Assembly (NCBI GenBank): GCA_037137455.1
Contig: JBAXKG010000003.1
Coordinates: 45,896-109,895 of the forward strand
Direction: 5' to 3'
Source: CAIVAT01 sp037137455
GTDB taxonomy: Bacteria > Bacteroidota > Bacteroidia > Bacteroidales > FEN-979
Length of the DNA stretch: 64,000 bases
Shown here: positions 26,386 to 35,250 of the stretch, in pieces
Layout of the letters: every line of letters begins with the position of its first letter
How positions within the stretch are numbered: position 1 is the stretch's first letter
Position numbers and translations under genes: made by a program
Notes under the pieces: model-generated
What the model saw: the letters and a program-made list of their open reading frames with translations, nothing else
Told to the model about the DNA's origin: nothing
The model's database searches: none

Positions 26386-28689
26386 ATGAAGACTATGAAC
26401 ATTTTTATCCGCGTGATTATTATTATGCTTTTTGGGATAATCCCAACCTGGTTAAATGCACAGGTGGAAAATGCTTATCTGGTTGAAAAGCGGCCGGATC
26501 CTTCGGTTCCCAGTACGAAATATTCTGAAACTCCCGATGCCCGCAGGCAGGCGGTCAGGGTCGCAGATCCGATGATTGCTGCCATGGTCAGCGCTATAAA
26601 TGTTGATACACTCAGGGCTACTTTGCAGGAGATGCAAAACTGGGGATCCCGTTTTTTAATGAACGAAAATAAAAAGGAGATCGCCATTTCCATTATGAAT
26701 AAGTTTCTATCTTATGGATATACCGATGTAAAGCTTGATTCCTTTTACCTGAGTGTTAACAATTGGGGTGGTACGACGTATAGCTCGTGGCAATACAATA
26801 TAATATGCACCCTTACTGGCTCTTCTGCCCCTGATGAGATCTATGTTGCAGGTGGGCACTGGGATTCCTACTGTTCCCCCGACCCATACAATGATGCCCC
26901 AGGAGTTGATGACAACGGCACTGCCATTGCCGCTACTCTTGAGATAGCCCGGATAATGAAACAGTTCGACTATCGGCCTGAGGCCACTATTCAGTTTTCG
27001 CTTTTTGCTGCCGAAGAGTTAGGCCTTTATGGGTCGCGGTACTCTTCCGGCAATGCCCGGATTGCAGGAGATGATATCCGGTTTATGCTCAATCTCGACA
27101 TGATCTCAAACAATCCCAGTAACCTGGCGAAAGTTAAAGTTTACCAATACCTCAACTTTGAATGGGCCGGAAATTGTGCCGCCGATGCAATCGAACGCTA
27201 TACTGATCTTTCGGTGGATATCCCCGGAGACAAAATGAATAGTGGCTCCGATTCCTATCCATACTGGTTAAAAAGCTTTCCGGCGACCTATTTCGAAGAG
27301 ATAACTTTCAGCCCGAACTGGCATAAATCTTCCGATACCCTTGGCAACTGCAATGTTCCATATTTCAGAAAGGTAACCGGTGGCGCCCTTGCAACTCTGG
27401 CTGAACAGCAACAAGTTCCGTATCCTCAGGAATTACACGCGCAATCAACCATGCAAGATATTGTTCTTCACTGGAAACCCACTAAAAATAATTTTGTCAA
27501 GGGTGTCAATGTTTATCGCTCAGAAATTGCCGGAAGTCAATATCAGAAGATTACATCATCACCTGTAGCCGACTCAACCTACAACGACCTGATGGCAGAA
27601 CAAAACAAGCAATATTATTATGTTATTACTACCGTCAGCGATTCACTGCAAGAGAGTTTGTTTTCACGCGAAGTTTCAGGAGCGCGCTTTAATTTCAGTG
27701 ATACACTGCTGGTGCTCGCTAACCTCAAAGGCACAAAAACTACGCCTGACAGTGTACGCGCATTTTACAATTCCTTACTGGATATTCCTTATAAATGGAA
27801 AGACATCAATGCAGTGCAAAAAATAAACATGTCGCTGATTTCCCGTTACCGCTCAATTCTTTGGATATCGAATACTTCTGAATTTGAATCAGTTAACGAT
27901 GAAATGACCAAGTGCGTTTTGGCCCATATTTCCAATGGGGGGAACATACTATTTGCCGGCTTTACCCCGGCTAGATTCTGGATGTCACCGACCATCCCAT
28001 ACCCTAATAAAGTTCCGGAAACAGCTCTTTTCCATCAATTATTCAAGGTTGACAGTAACGATCGAAAGATACAAAGCATGCTCTTCAGGGCCAATACCGT
28101 ACTTCCAGACTATGACACGCTTTATATCGACTCTCTGAAATACATGGATATATTGTATCGCGGACAGATTTACAATGTGGATGTTTTTGCACCTGCTCCT
28201 GAAGCGACAGTGATTTATCGTTTTGATTCAAGGTTTGATTCATCCACTCCCTTTGGTAAGTTGAAAAACCGACCGGTAGGTTTGGAGTACATGGGGGTTG
28301 ATCATAAAAGTATCTTGCTCAGTTTTCCGCTTTATTACCTTGATACCAGCGATGCCCGTGACTTTTTGCATTATGTTTTAACTTCGAAGTTTGACTATCC
28401 GGTGGGTATAACCCCAACTTCCCCGGCCCAGCCGTTTGCGCTGCATGTGTTCCCAAATCCTGCAAAAGACGCCTGTAATATTACTTTTAAGCTTGATCAG
28501 CCTGGCAGTGTACGACTTTCACTGGTTTCGCAAAATGGAAAGCTTATTGCCACCTGGCTGGAGAGTAAGCTTGAAATGGGAACCCATTATTTTCGTTTTA
28601 ATACATCATCTCTGGCGCCAGGGAGTTACAACATTGTGCTTTATCAAGGTGAAGCAAGAGCAGTGAGTAAGATCATACTTTTTCACTGA
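26386..28689 (+). CDS. secreted M28-family zinc peptidase with T9SS sorting domain
   Basis: This 767-residue protein has a signal peptide (about 1-25). The M28 metallopeptidase domain (about 70-345) shows the co-catalytic zinc ligands and catalytic residues: H158 in GGHWDS, D175 in GVDDNG, E210-E211 in AAEELGLYGS, D238 in LNLDMIS, and a late His in SPNWHKSSDT. A fibronectin-like region follows, then a long module without an assigned family. The C-terminal 80 or so residues form a type A T9SS sorting domain (FPNPAKDACNITFKL, GSVRLSLVSQNGKL, LAPGSYNIVLYQG), so the protein is expected to be exported by type IX secretion. It is likely an extracellular aminopeptidase. The gene stands alone between a divergent methyltransferase and a downstream Nramp gene. 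Confidence 0.93.
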   Translation: MKTMNIFIRVIIIMLFGIIPTWLNAQVENAYLVEKRPDPSVPSTKYSETPDARRQAVRVADPMIAAMVSAINVDTLRATLQEMQNWGSRFLMNENKKEIAISIMNKFLSYGYTDVKLDSFYLSVNNWGGTTYSSWQYNIICTLTGSSAPDEIYVAGGHWDSYCSPDPYNDAPGVDDNGTAIAATLEIARIMKQFDYRPEATIQFSLFAAEELGLYGSRYSSGNARIAGDDIRFMLNLDMISNNPSNLAKVKVYQYLNFEWAGNCAADAIERYTDLSVDIPGDKMNSGSDSYPYWLKSFPATYFEEITFSPNWHKSSDTLGNCNVPYFRKVTGGALATLAEQQQVPYPQELHAQSTMQDIVLHWKPTKNNFVKGVNVYRSEIAGSQYQKITSSPVADSTYNDLMAEQNKQYYYVITTVSDSLQESLFSREVSGARFNFSDTLLVLANLKGTKTTPDSVRAFYNSLLDIPYKWKDINAVQKINMSLISRYRSILWISNTSEFESVNDEMTKCVLAHISNGGNILFAGFTPARFWMSPTIPYPNKVPETALFHQLFKVDSNDRKIQSMLFRANTVLPDYDTLYIDSLKYMDILYRGQIYNVDVFAPAPEATVIYRFDSRFDSSTPFGKLKNRPVGLEYMGVDHKSILLSFPLYYLDTSDARDFLHYVLTSKFDYPVGITPTSPAQPFALHVFPNPAKDACNITFKLDQPGSVRLSLVSQNGKLIATWLESKLEMGTHYFRFNTSSLAPGSYNIVLYQGEARAVSKIILFH

Positions 28690-28733
28690 TCTATCCTGTT
28701 TTTTCTATTTTCACCCATCTGAATCCGGATGCT

Positions 28734-29996
28734 ATGTTTCTTGATTTCATAAAGGATCTTCGAAGGAGTGACCACAAACCCCGTTTCGGAGGTTTGGACA
28801 TATTGAAATATATCGGACCGGGACTTCTTGTCACGGTTGGTTTTATTGATCCGGGCAACTGGGCATCGAACATTGCTGCCGGCTCGGGGTTCGGTTATGA
28901 ATTGCTATGGATGGTCACCCTTTCAACCATTATGCTGATTATTCTTCAGCACAATGTTGCCCATCTTGGTATTGCTACCGGGTTGTGTCTTTCCGAGGCG
29001 GCAAACAAGTATACTTCAAAGTGGACGTCACGATCGGTATTGATTACTGCCATGGGCGCCTCAATTGCTACCTCACTTGCGGAAATAATGGGAGCAGCAA
29101 TAGCGCTCAACATGCTGTTTGATATTCCGATTCCGGCAGGAGCGATAATGGCCTTCGTTTTCGTGATAATCATGCTGTTTACCAATTCTTACCATAAAAT
29201 CGAAAAATTCATCATCGCCTTTGTTTCCATCATCGGACTCTCCTTTTTATATGAGTTGACCCTGGTTGATATAAATTGGGTCGAGGCAGGGATTGGATGG
29301 GTAAAACCAAGTATTCCCCAGGGATCGATGATCATTGTGATGAGCGTGTTGGGCGCTGTTGTGATGCCGCATAATCTGTTCCTTCATTCCGAAATAATTC
29401 AAAGCCGACAGTGGAACCTTGAGGACGAAAAGGTTATCAAACGTCAGATGGATTATGAACTTTTCGATACCCTTTTTTCAATGGTGATTGGCTGGGCCAT
29501 TAACAGCGCAATAATATTGTTGGCAGCTACTGCGTTTTTCACAAATCACATCCAGGTGAATGAATTGCCACAGGCTGCAACCATTCTTAAGCCACTTCTG
29601 GGGAACAATGCTGCTGTGCTTTTTGGAGTGGCGCTGCTTTTAGCAGGCATTGCTTCGACCATTACATCAGGGATGGCAGGAGGCAGCATTTTCGCGGGTC
29701 TTTTTGGCGAGCCATATGATATTCACGACAGCCATTCACGACTCGGTGTCATTATTTCGTTGGTAATCGCCTTGCTGATAATTTTTTTCATAAGTAATCC
29801 ATACCAGGGATTGATAATTTCGCAAATGGCCCTCAGCATTCAATTGCCATTTACCATTTTCCTGCAGATATACCTGACATCATCGAAGAAGGTGATGGGG
29901 AAATATGTGAATAGCAACACTACAAGGTTAATGCTTCTCATCGTTGGCATTATTGTAGTTTCCCTGAATATTTATTTGCTTATCAGTTTCTTTTGA
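28734..29996 (+). CDS. mntH: Nramp-family divalent metal ion transporter
   Basis: This 420-residue inner-membrane protein has about 11 helices. The metal-binding TM1 motif DPGN is at 39-42 (GFIDPGNWASNIAAG), and TM6 carries VVMPHNLFLHS with the conserved Met-Pro-His. These predict proton-coupled import of Mn(II) or Fe(II). It is slightly shorter than many MntH proteins but has both signature helices and the expected topology. The start is 44 bp after the peptidase stop, so read-through is possible. With the CDF exporter nearby, the region holds genes for metal import and export, though they are not in one operon. Confidence 0.93.
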   Translation: MFLDFIKDLRRSDHKPRFGGLDILKYIGPGLLVTVGFIDPGNWASNIAAGSGFGYELLWMVTLSTIMLIILQHNVAHLGIATGLCLSEAANKYTSKWTSRSVLITAMGASIATSLAEIMGAAIALNMLFDIPIPAGAIMAFVFVIIMLFTNSYHKIEKFIIAFVSIIGLSFLYELTLVDINWVEAGIGWVKPSIPQGSMIIVMSVLGAVVMPHNLFLHSEIIQSRQWNLEDEKVIKRQMDYELFDTLFSMVIGWAINSAIILLAATAFFTNHIQVNELPQAATILKPLLGNNAAVLFGVALLLAGIASTITSGMAGGSIFAGLFGEPYDIHDSHSRLGVIISLVIALLIIFFISNPYQGLIISQMALSIQLPFTIFLQIYLTSSKKVMGKYVNSNTTRLMLLIVGIIVVSLNIYLLISFF

Positions 29997-30003
29997 AAAT
30001 CTT

Positions 30004-30011
30004 TACTTTTG
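30004..30011 (+). promoter_or_regulatory. TAnnTTTG promoter element for the GT39 gene
   Basis: TACTTTTG lies 97 bp upstream of the GT39 start. The predicted leader would contain the TCACTCAN repeats at 30056-30100. Confidence 0.45.
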
Positions 30012-30055
30012 TCATGTGAAAAAGGTAATCAGATGACAAGATAAGAGGGTAACAA

Positions 30056-30100
30056 TCACTCAGTCACTCAATCACTCAATCACTCACTCAGTCACTCAAT
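30056..30100 (+). repeat. short tandem repeat of TCACTCAN units
   Basis: About five copies of the 8-bp unit TCACTCA[A/G/C] run in tandem, with one 4-bp irregularity, ending 9 bp before the GT39 start codon. Copy-number change here would alter the spacing between promoter and start. The tract sits in the likely 5' untranslated leader. Confidence 0.75.
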
Positions 30101-30108
30101 AATATAGA

Positions 30109-31872
30109 ATGCCATCAAACCGAAAGATATACTGGGCTTTGTTCATCCTGATAATGGTATCGACCATTGCGCGCGGGTTCATTGCCGGTTTTATCGAATT
30201 GGGTAACGATGAGGTTTATTATTGGACCTACGCGAAATTCCCGGCCCTCAGCCATTTCGACCATCCGCCAATGGTGGGTCTGGTGATTCAACTTTTTACA
30301 TTAAATCTCATTCTTGACAGCGAATTTTTCCTGCGATTAGCCTCAGTAGTGTTGGGAAGCCTTAGTACCGGCATGATGTTCCTTATCGGCCGGCAAATAA
30401 AAAATCCACTAACCGGATTATACGCAGCGCTATTATTCACGGCCTCTTTCTATGGATTTATCCTGAGCGGAACTTTCATTCTCCCCGATGCGCCTCAGGT
30501 ATTTTTCTGGCTGGTGACGCTCTATTTTCTTTTGAAATCGCTGCCTGATTACGATCTGGCAAATGAAAGCAGAAATTTTCTCTTCTTTGCCGGAGTCACC
30601 GCCGGTTTGGCATTATTGTCGAAATATCATTCAGTTTTTCTGGTTGCAGGAGCATTTATGTTCATTTTGCTATACAACCGCAAATGGTTCACCGCTAAAG
30701 AGACATATGGCGCTTTTTTCGTTTTTGTACTTCTGTTTCTTCCTGTCGTATTCTGGAATTTTGAAAATGACTTTATCAGTTTTACATTCCATGAAAACCG
30801 TGTTGGTATTACCACATCAGGATTCCAGCCACAATATTTTCTGACCGAGATAACCGGCCAGTTTTTTTACAATAACCCGGTAAATGTGGTGATCATTATA
30901 ATGGCTTTGCTTGCGCTTTTTCGAAGGAAACATTTCCTTGAAGTATCCTTTAGCCGCATTCTTTTATGGACCAGCGTTCCGCTTGTTTTAGTTTTTCTAT
31001 TTTTTTCCATCTTTCGCAGTACTCTGCCGCACTGGACAGGCCCAGGTTACCTTGGTTTTATCATAATTGCTGCAGCTTATCTGGCTGAACCGAAACAAAA
31101 TGGATCTATACAAAGGCTGGTTCCCTGGCCGGTTGCACTTTCACTTGCATTTCTGCTCACGATCGCTATTACCGCCATTGGCCAAATCCGTTATGGTTGG
31201 ATCCCGCTGAAGCGGTGGAAAGTGGATGACGTTTCACTCGATATGTATGGTTGGAAGCAGTTTGGAGAAAAGTTTGCAAATGTTGTAAAATGGGATGAAG
31301 AACATTTCCTAATCGATAAAGGAGCGCCAATCTTAACATTCCGATGGTTTCCGGCAGCCAATTTTGATTATTATCTGGGTCGTAAAATCCTGAAACCGGT
31401 TTACGCTTTAGGAGAATTGGAAAGGATTCATAAATATAATTGGATTAATCAGTCACGTGGAAATCTCAAGAAAGGGAGTGACGCCTATTATATTGCATTG
31501 AGCGATGATTATGAAGACCCGGTGTCATTATATGGAAAGTTGTTTGAGATGATCCTTCCCTCTGATACCCTGTTTCTTACCCGTGGTCGTGATACGGTTC
31601 GTAAAGCGTTTATTTTCAGGCTGATCGACCTGAAACAGGATATGATATTTACTCGCGACAAGTACGCGGACCCTAAGAGAGTAGAAAAAGATGATACTCT
31701 TACCTATTTTCTGAACCAGATCCGCTCTGACCGGCAGTATATGGATCTTCTTGAAAAAAGGTCGGTCAAGCTGAAAACTCCCCTTGAAGACCTCATCAAG
31801 GAAGAAGCAATAAAAATGTTGGAGGAATCGAAACAGAAGTTGGTGTTGCCTGACACGAACCGATGGAACTAA
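30109..31872 (+). CDS. family 39 (PMT/ArnT-type) membrane glycosyltransferase
   Basis: This 587-residue inner-membrane protein has about 10-12 helices in its first 380 residues and a soluble C-terminal region. The N-terminal loop GNDEVYYWTYAKFPALSHFDHPPMVG is the GT39/PMT_2 signature, with acidic catalytic residues (D/E around 30-31) and the HFDHPP motif. Such enzymes transfer a sugar from a polyprenyl-phosphate donor to an acceptor on the periplasmic face, often lipid A or a protein. The start is preceded by the tandem repeat and its own promoter candidate. The gene ends 13 bp before the convergent fumarase gene. Donor and acceptor are unknown. Confidence 0.9.
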   Translation: MPSNRKIYWALFILIMVSTIARGFIAGFIELGNDEVYYWTYAKFPALSHFDHPPMVGLVIQLFTLNLILDSEFFLRLASVVLGSLSTGMMFLIGRQIKNPLTGLYAALLFTASFYGFILSGTFILPDAPQVFFWLVTLYFLLKSLPDYDLANESRNFLFFAGVTAGLALLSKYHSVFLVAGAFMFILLYNRKWFTAKETYGAFFVFVLLFLPVVFWNFENDFISFTFHENRVGITTSGFQPQYFLTEITGQFFYNNPVNVVIIIMALLALFRRKHFLEVSFSRILLWTSVPLVLVFLFFSIFRSTLPHWTGPGYLGFIIIAAAYLAEPKQNGSIQRLVPWPVALSLAFLLTIAITAIGQIRYGWIPLKRWKVDDVSLDMYGWKQFGEKFANVVKWDEEHFLIDKGAPILTFRWFPAANFDYYLGRKILKPVYALGELERIHKYNWINQSRGNLKKGSDAYYIALSDDYEDPVSLYGKLFEMILPSDTLFLTRGRDTVRKAFIFRLIDLKQDMIFTRDKYADPKRVEKDDTLTYFLNQIRSDRQYMDLLEKRSVKLKTPLEDLIKEEAIKMLEESKQKLVLPDTNRWN

Positions 31873-31885
31873 TGGTTCGAAAAGA

Positions 31886-33283
31886 TCACTTTGGCCCTGT
31901 CATCTTTTTCGGATCAACGATACGGGTAAATTCTTCATCCGAAAGTAATCCAAGTTCGAGGGTGGCTTCACGTAAGGTTTTGTGTTCCTTGTGGGCTTTC
32001 TTGGCGATTTTGGCTGCATTGTCGTATCCGATATGCGGATTTAGCGAAGTAACCAGCATCAGGGAGTTTTCAAGATTTTTGTTGATGGCTGCCATATTCG
32101 GTTCGATCCCGATAGCACAGTTATCGTTGAATGAAACGCAGGCATCGCCCAGTAATCTCGCCGACATTAGCAAATTGGAGATCATCAGGGGTTTGAATAC
32201 ATTAAGCTGGAAATGGCCACTGATTCCGCCGATGTTGATGGCTACATCATTGCCAAGAACCTGTGCGCAAACCATGGTCATGGCTTCGGGTTGGGTGGGA
32301 TTCACCTTTCCGGGCATGATACTCGATCCGGGTTCATTCTCGGGAAGCATCAACTCGCCGATACCGCAACGCGGGCCCGAAGCCAGCAACCTGATGTTGG
32401 AAGCAATGTGCATTAGGCTTACGGCAAGGGTTTTCAGGGCTCCCGATGTTTCAACCATCGCATCATGTGCCGATAATGATTCAAATTTATTATCTGCAGT
32501 GATAAAAGGCAGCCCGGTCAGTTCAGCAATTTTCTTTGCAACCAGCACATCATAACCCTTGGGGGCATTTAATCCGGTACCCACGGCTGTGCCTCCCAGG
32601 GCCAGTTCGGATAGATGGGGAAGAGTGTTTTTCAGCGCTTTCAAACCATGTTCCAATTGAGAAACATACCCTGAGAATTCCTGTCCCAGTGTTAGTGGCG
32701 TAGCATCCATCAGATGGGTACGTCCTGTTTTTACAATATCTTTGAATTCTTCTGATTTCTTTGCAAGTGTTCCTTTCAACAGTTCTATTCCCGGAATGGT
32801 TGTTGACGTAACCATTTTGTATGCAGCTATGCTCATGGCTGCAGGGAAAGTATCGTTTGACGATTGTGATTTATTGACATCATCGTTGGGATGAATCACG
32901 GTTTTTCCCTCGCCGCCTAACTCACCGCCATTCAACACATGGGCGCGGTTTGCAATTACCTCGTTCAGGTTCATGTTGGTTTGGGTGCCCGACCCGGTTT
33001 GCCATATCACCAAAGGGAATTGATCATCCAGCTTCCCGTTAAGGATTTCGTCACAAGCCTTCACGATCAAATCCTTCTTCTCTTTGGCAAGCACGCCAAG
33101 GTCGGCATTTACCATGGCAGCAGCTTTCTTGAGAATGGCCATTCCGCGGATCATCTCTTTGGGCATTGAACCTGGTTCTCCGATTTTGAAATTGGTGAGT
33201 GAACGCTGCGTCTGGGCTCCCCAGTACTTGTCAATGGCAACTTCGATAGGCCCCATTGTGTCTTTTTCGATACGTGTTTGCAT
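31886..33283 (-). CDS. fumC: class II fumarate hydratase
   Basis: This 465-residue cytosolic enzyme of the TCA cycle interconverts fumarate and L-malate. It contains the superfamily motifs SGSGTQTNMNLNEVIANRA, HPNDDVNKSQSSNDTFPAAM, TGRTHLMDATPLTLGQE and the signature loop GSSIMPGKVNPTQPEA, all intact. The length is normal for FumC. It is the last gene of a minus-strand row, 31 bp after the ArsC-family gene; this neighbourhood is not functionally obvious and may just be a shared transcript. Confidence 0.97.
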   Translation of the reverse strand: MQTRIEKDTMGPIEVAIDKYWGAQTQRSLTNFKIGEPGSMPKEMIRGMAILKKAAAMVNADLGVLAKEKKDLIVKACDEILNGKLDDQFPLVIWQTGSGTQTNMNLNEVIANRAHVLNGGELGGEGKTVIHPNDDVNKSQSSNDTFPAAMSIAAYKMVTSTTIPGIELLKGTLAKKSEEFKDIVKTGRTHLMDATPLTLGQEFSGYVSQLEHGLKALKNTLPHLSELALGGTAVGTGLNAPKGYDVLVAKKIAELTGLPFITADNKFESLSAHDAMVETSGALKTLAVSLMHIASNIRLLASGPRCGIGELMLPENEPGSSIMPGKVNPTQPEAMTMVCAQVLGNDVAINIGGISGHFQLNVFKPLMISNLLMSARLLGDACVSFNDNCAIGIEPNMAAINKNLENSLMLVTSLNPHIGYDNAAKIAKKAHKEHKTLREATLELGLLSDEEFTRIVDPKKMTGPK

Positions 33284-33314
33284 AGCAGGATTTTTGATGG
33301 TTTGGTTCTGGATT

Positions 33315-33659
33315 TTATTTTAATAAAGGCTCGATGTTTTCAACAGGATCACCGATAACTGCTTTGTATTTGCTTTCAACGATTGGTCGTTGCAGGAGTT
33401 TTGGGTTCTGAAGAATGATTTTTATCCATTCATGATCTTCAAACTTTTTTCCCTTCAGGTTTTGTTTAAAGTAAACCTCGTGGGTGCGCACAACATCAGC
33501 TGGTTTTTTATTCATTTTTATCAGCAACTTTTCCATCTCCTTTTCTGTCATGGGATTCCTGATGTACTCAACTACTTCGAAAGGTTTGCCTGATTCCTTG
33601 ATGAATTGCAGTCCGGCACGGGACTTTTTGCATTGCGGATTATGATAGATTTTAAGCAT
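33315..33659 (-). CDS. ArsC/Spx-family thioredoxin-fold reductase
   Basis: This 114-residue protein uses the start MLKIYHNPQCKKS; an alternative ATG at 33665 adds two residues. It has the ArsC-family fold with a single N-terminal redox Cys in NPQCKKSR, then LKGKKFEDHEWIKIILQNPKLLQRPIV and the terminal VIGDP segment. The family includes glutaredoxin-dependent arsenate reductases and YffB-like proteins; the CKKS rather than CGTSR loop and the absence of other ars genes make arsenate reduction uncertain. The start lies inside the 3' end of prfB (8-bp overlap), so translation is likely coupled. Confidence 0.88.
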   Translation of the reverse strand: MLKIYHNPQCKKSRAGLQFIKESGKPFEVVEYIRNPMTEKEMEKLLIKMNKKPADVVRTHEVYFKQNLKGKKFEDHEWIKIILQNPKLLQRPIVESKYKAVIGDPVENIEPLLK

Positions 33660-34741
33660 TCCCATACTCCATCAGATAAGACTTGATAAAAGCTGTTAAA
33701 TCACCATCGAGAACTGACTGTGTATCAGATGTTTCTTGTCCCGTGCGCAAATCCTTCACCATTTTGTAAGGATGAAGCACATAACTACGGATCTGACTTC
33801 CCCATTCGATCTTTTTCTTCCCACTTTCGATGACAGCAATTTTTTCACGTTGCTTGCGAAGTTCGATTTCATAAAGTTGCGACTTCAACAGTTTTAACGC
33901 TTTTTCACGATTTTGGCCCTGGGAACGGGTTTCCTGACATTCGATCACGATTCCTGATGGTTCGTGTTTGAGACGAACAGCGGTTTCAACTTTATTCACA
34001 TTTTGGCCGCCCGGGCCACTGCTCCGAAAAGTATCCCAACTGATTTCAGCCGGGTTTATCTCGATCAGAATGTCATCGTTGATGATGGGATAAACATAAA
34101 CCGATGCAAACGATGTATGCCTTTTGTGGTTTGAATCGAAGGGTGAAAGCCGTACCAGTCGATGCACCCCATTCTCGCCTTTGAGATATCCATAGGCATA
34201 ATCGCCATCAAATTCAATGGTAACCGATTTGATCCCGGCCACATCGCCCTCCTGAAAATCCACTTCGGAAATCTTAAAGCGGCTCCTTTCGGCATACCTG
34301 ATGTACATGCGCATTAGCATTTGCGCCCAATCCTGGCTTTCGGTACCTCCTGCCCCGGAATTGATCTGCACTATTGCGCCAAGTTTATCCTCTTCGCCAC
34401 TTAGCATATTGCGGAATTCAAGCTCCTCGATAAGGGTCAGAGATTCTTTGTAATGAATTTCAAGCTCATCTTCAGTTCCCTCTCCCTGGATATGGAAATC
34501 CCACATAATCAGCAGGTCGTCATAGCTTGAAACAGCCTGCAAAAATGCGTCTGTCCATAGTTTTTTATCGCGGATCGCGCGTAATGCAAGTTCCGCTGTT
34601 TTTGGATTGTTCCAGAAATCGGGCGCCTGGGATAGGGTTTCTTCTTCAGCTATCTGTGAAAGCTTCTTATCGATGTCAAAGGTACCTCCTCAACACATCG
34701 AGCCTGGTTTTAAGGTCTCTCAGTTGTTCTTGTGCTATCAT
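33652..34741 (-). CDS. prfB: peptide chain release factor 2, with programmed +1 frameshift
   Basis: The true gene starts at the ATG at 34741 and runs 21 codons (MIAQEQLRDLKTRLDVLRRY...) to an in-frame TGA at 34678-34676. It then continues after a +1 shift with GAC from 34677 to the stop at 33652, giving about 362 residues, the usual RF2 length. RF2 recognises UGA/UAA stop codons. The SPF anticodon tripeptide (VRLSPFDSNHK) and the catalytic GGQ loop (SSGPGGQNVNKVET) are both present. A simple open-frame reading starts only at 34542 and loses the N-terminus. The start codon follows the recX stop by 1 bp, so translation is probably coupled. Confidence 0.97.
34675..34690 (-). other. prfB programmed +1 ribosomal frameshift site
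   Basis: The minus strand reads AGG AGG TAC CTT TGA C: an internal Shine-Dalgarno, three bases, the slippery CTT, and the in-frame UGA followed by C. Spacing and order match the classical bacterial RF2 autoregulatory site. Low RF2 slows UGA decoding and favours the shift that makes more RF2. Confidence 0.96.
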
Positions 34742-34742
34742 G

Positions 34743-35231
34743 TCAGATTTTAAGTTCTTTTAATACTTCGGCGGTCAGGTCAAATTCAAATCCTTTGCCT
34801 GTGACAAAAGTGATAATTTTTTCGCGGATGTTCAAGTTTTTTTCCGGTTTAATTTCTAATTTTTTTTTGAGGATCAATTCCATGACGGTTTTCCGGTAAT
34901 CTTCCTCGCTGATCTCCAGCAATGCTTCATGGATGATATGATCGGGAATGCTACGGCATTTTAGTTCATATCTTATTCTCAAACGGCCCCATTTGTTGAT
35001 ACGAAATTTGCCCCTTGCAAATAGCTTTGCAAAGCGCTCATCATCAATGAAACCCTCATCCTTAAGTTTTTTTGTGATTTTATTGCTAATACCACCGGGA
35101 ACTTTCCATTCCGAAAGTTTTTGTTTCACATCCCATAAGCACCGCTCCTGGTAAGCACAGTAACGACTGATCCTGTCAAAAATTCCTGCAGGATCGCTGT
35201 TTGATGAATCAGAGTTGCCAGTTTTCGCCAT
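34743..35231 (-). CDS. recX: RecX-family regulatory protein
   Basis: The ATG at 35231 is chosen (162 residues, MAKTGNSDSS...), because the longer reading from 35300 would overlap the alpha-mannosidase by 50 bp and add an unconserved head. RecX features are visible: ISRYCAYQERCLWDVKQKL, KKLKDEGFIDDERFAKLFARGK, KWGRLRIRYELKCRSIPDHIIHEAL. RecX binds RecA filaments and modulates homologous recombination. The gene lies 19 bp after the alpha-mannosidase gene and 1 bp before prfB, in a minus-strand row with no evident common theme. Confidence 0.9.
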   Translation of the reverse strand: MAKTGNSDSSNSDPAGIFDRISRYCAYQERCLWDVKQKLSEWKVPGGISNKITKKLKDEGFIDDERFAKLFARGKFRINKWGRLRIRYELKCRSIPDHIIHEALLEISEEDYRKTVMELILKKKLEIKPEKNLNIREKIITFVTGKGFEFDLTAEVLKELKI

Positions 35232-35250
35232 ACCCGGACAGCATTTATTC

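Noticed and set aside
33315..33659. Arsenic-resistance locus
   Set aside because: Only one ArsC-family gene is present, with a CKKS loop. No ArsR, ArsB or Acr3 gene is nearby.
33652..34542. A 296-residue release factor 2 as a complete gene
   Set aside because: The first 66 or so residues are encoded upstream across a programmed +1 frameshift. The true start is the ATG at 34741.
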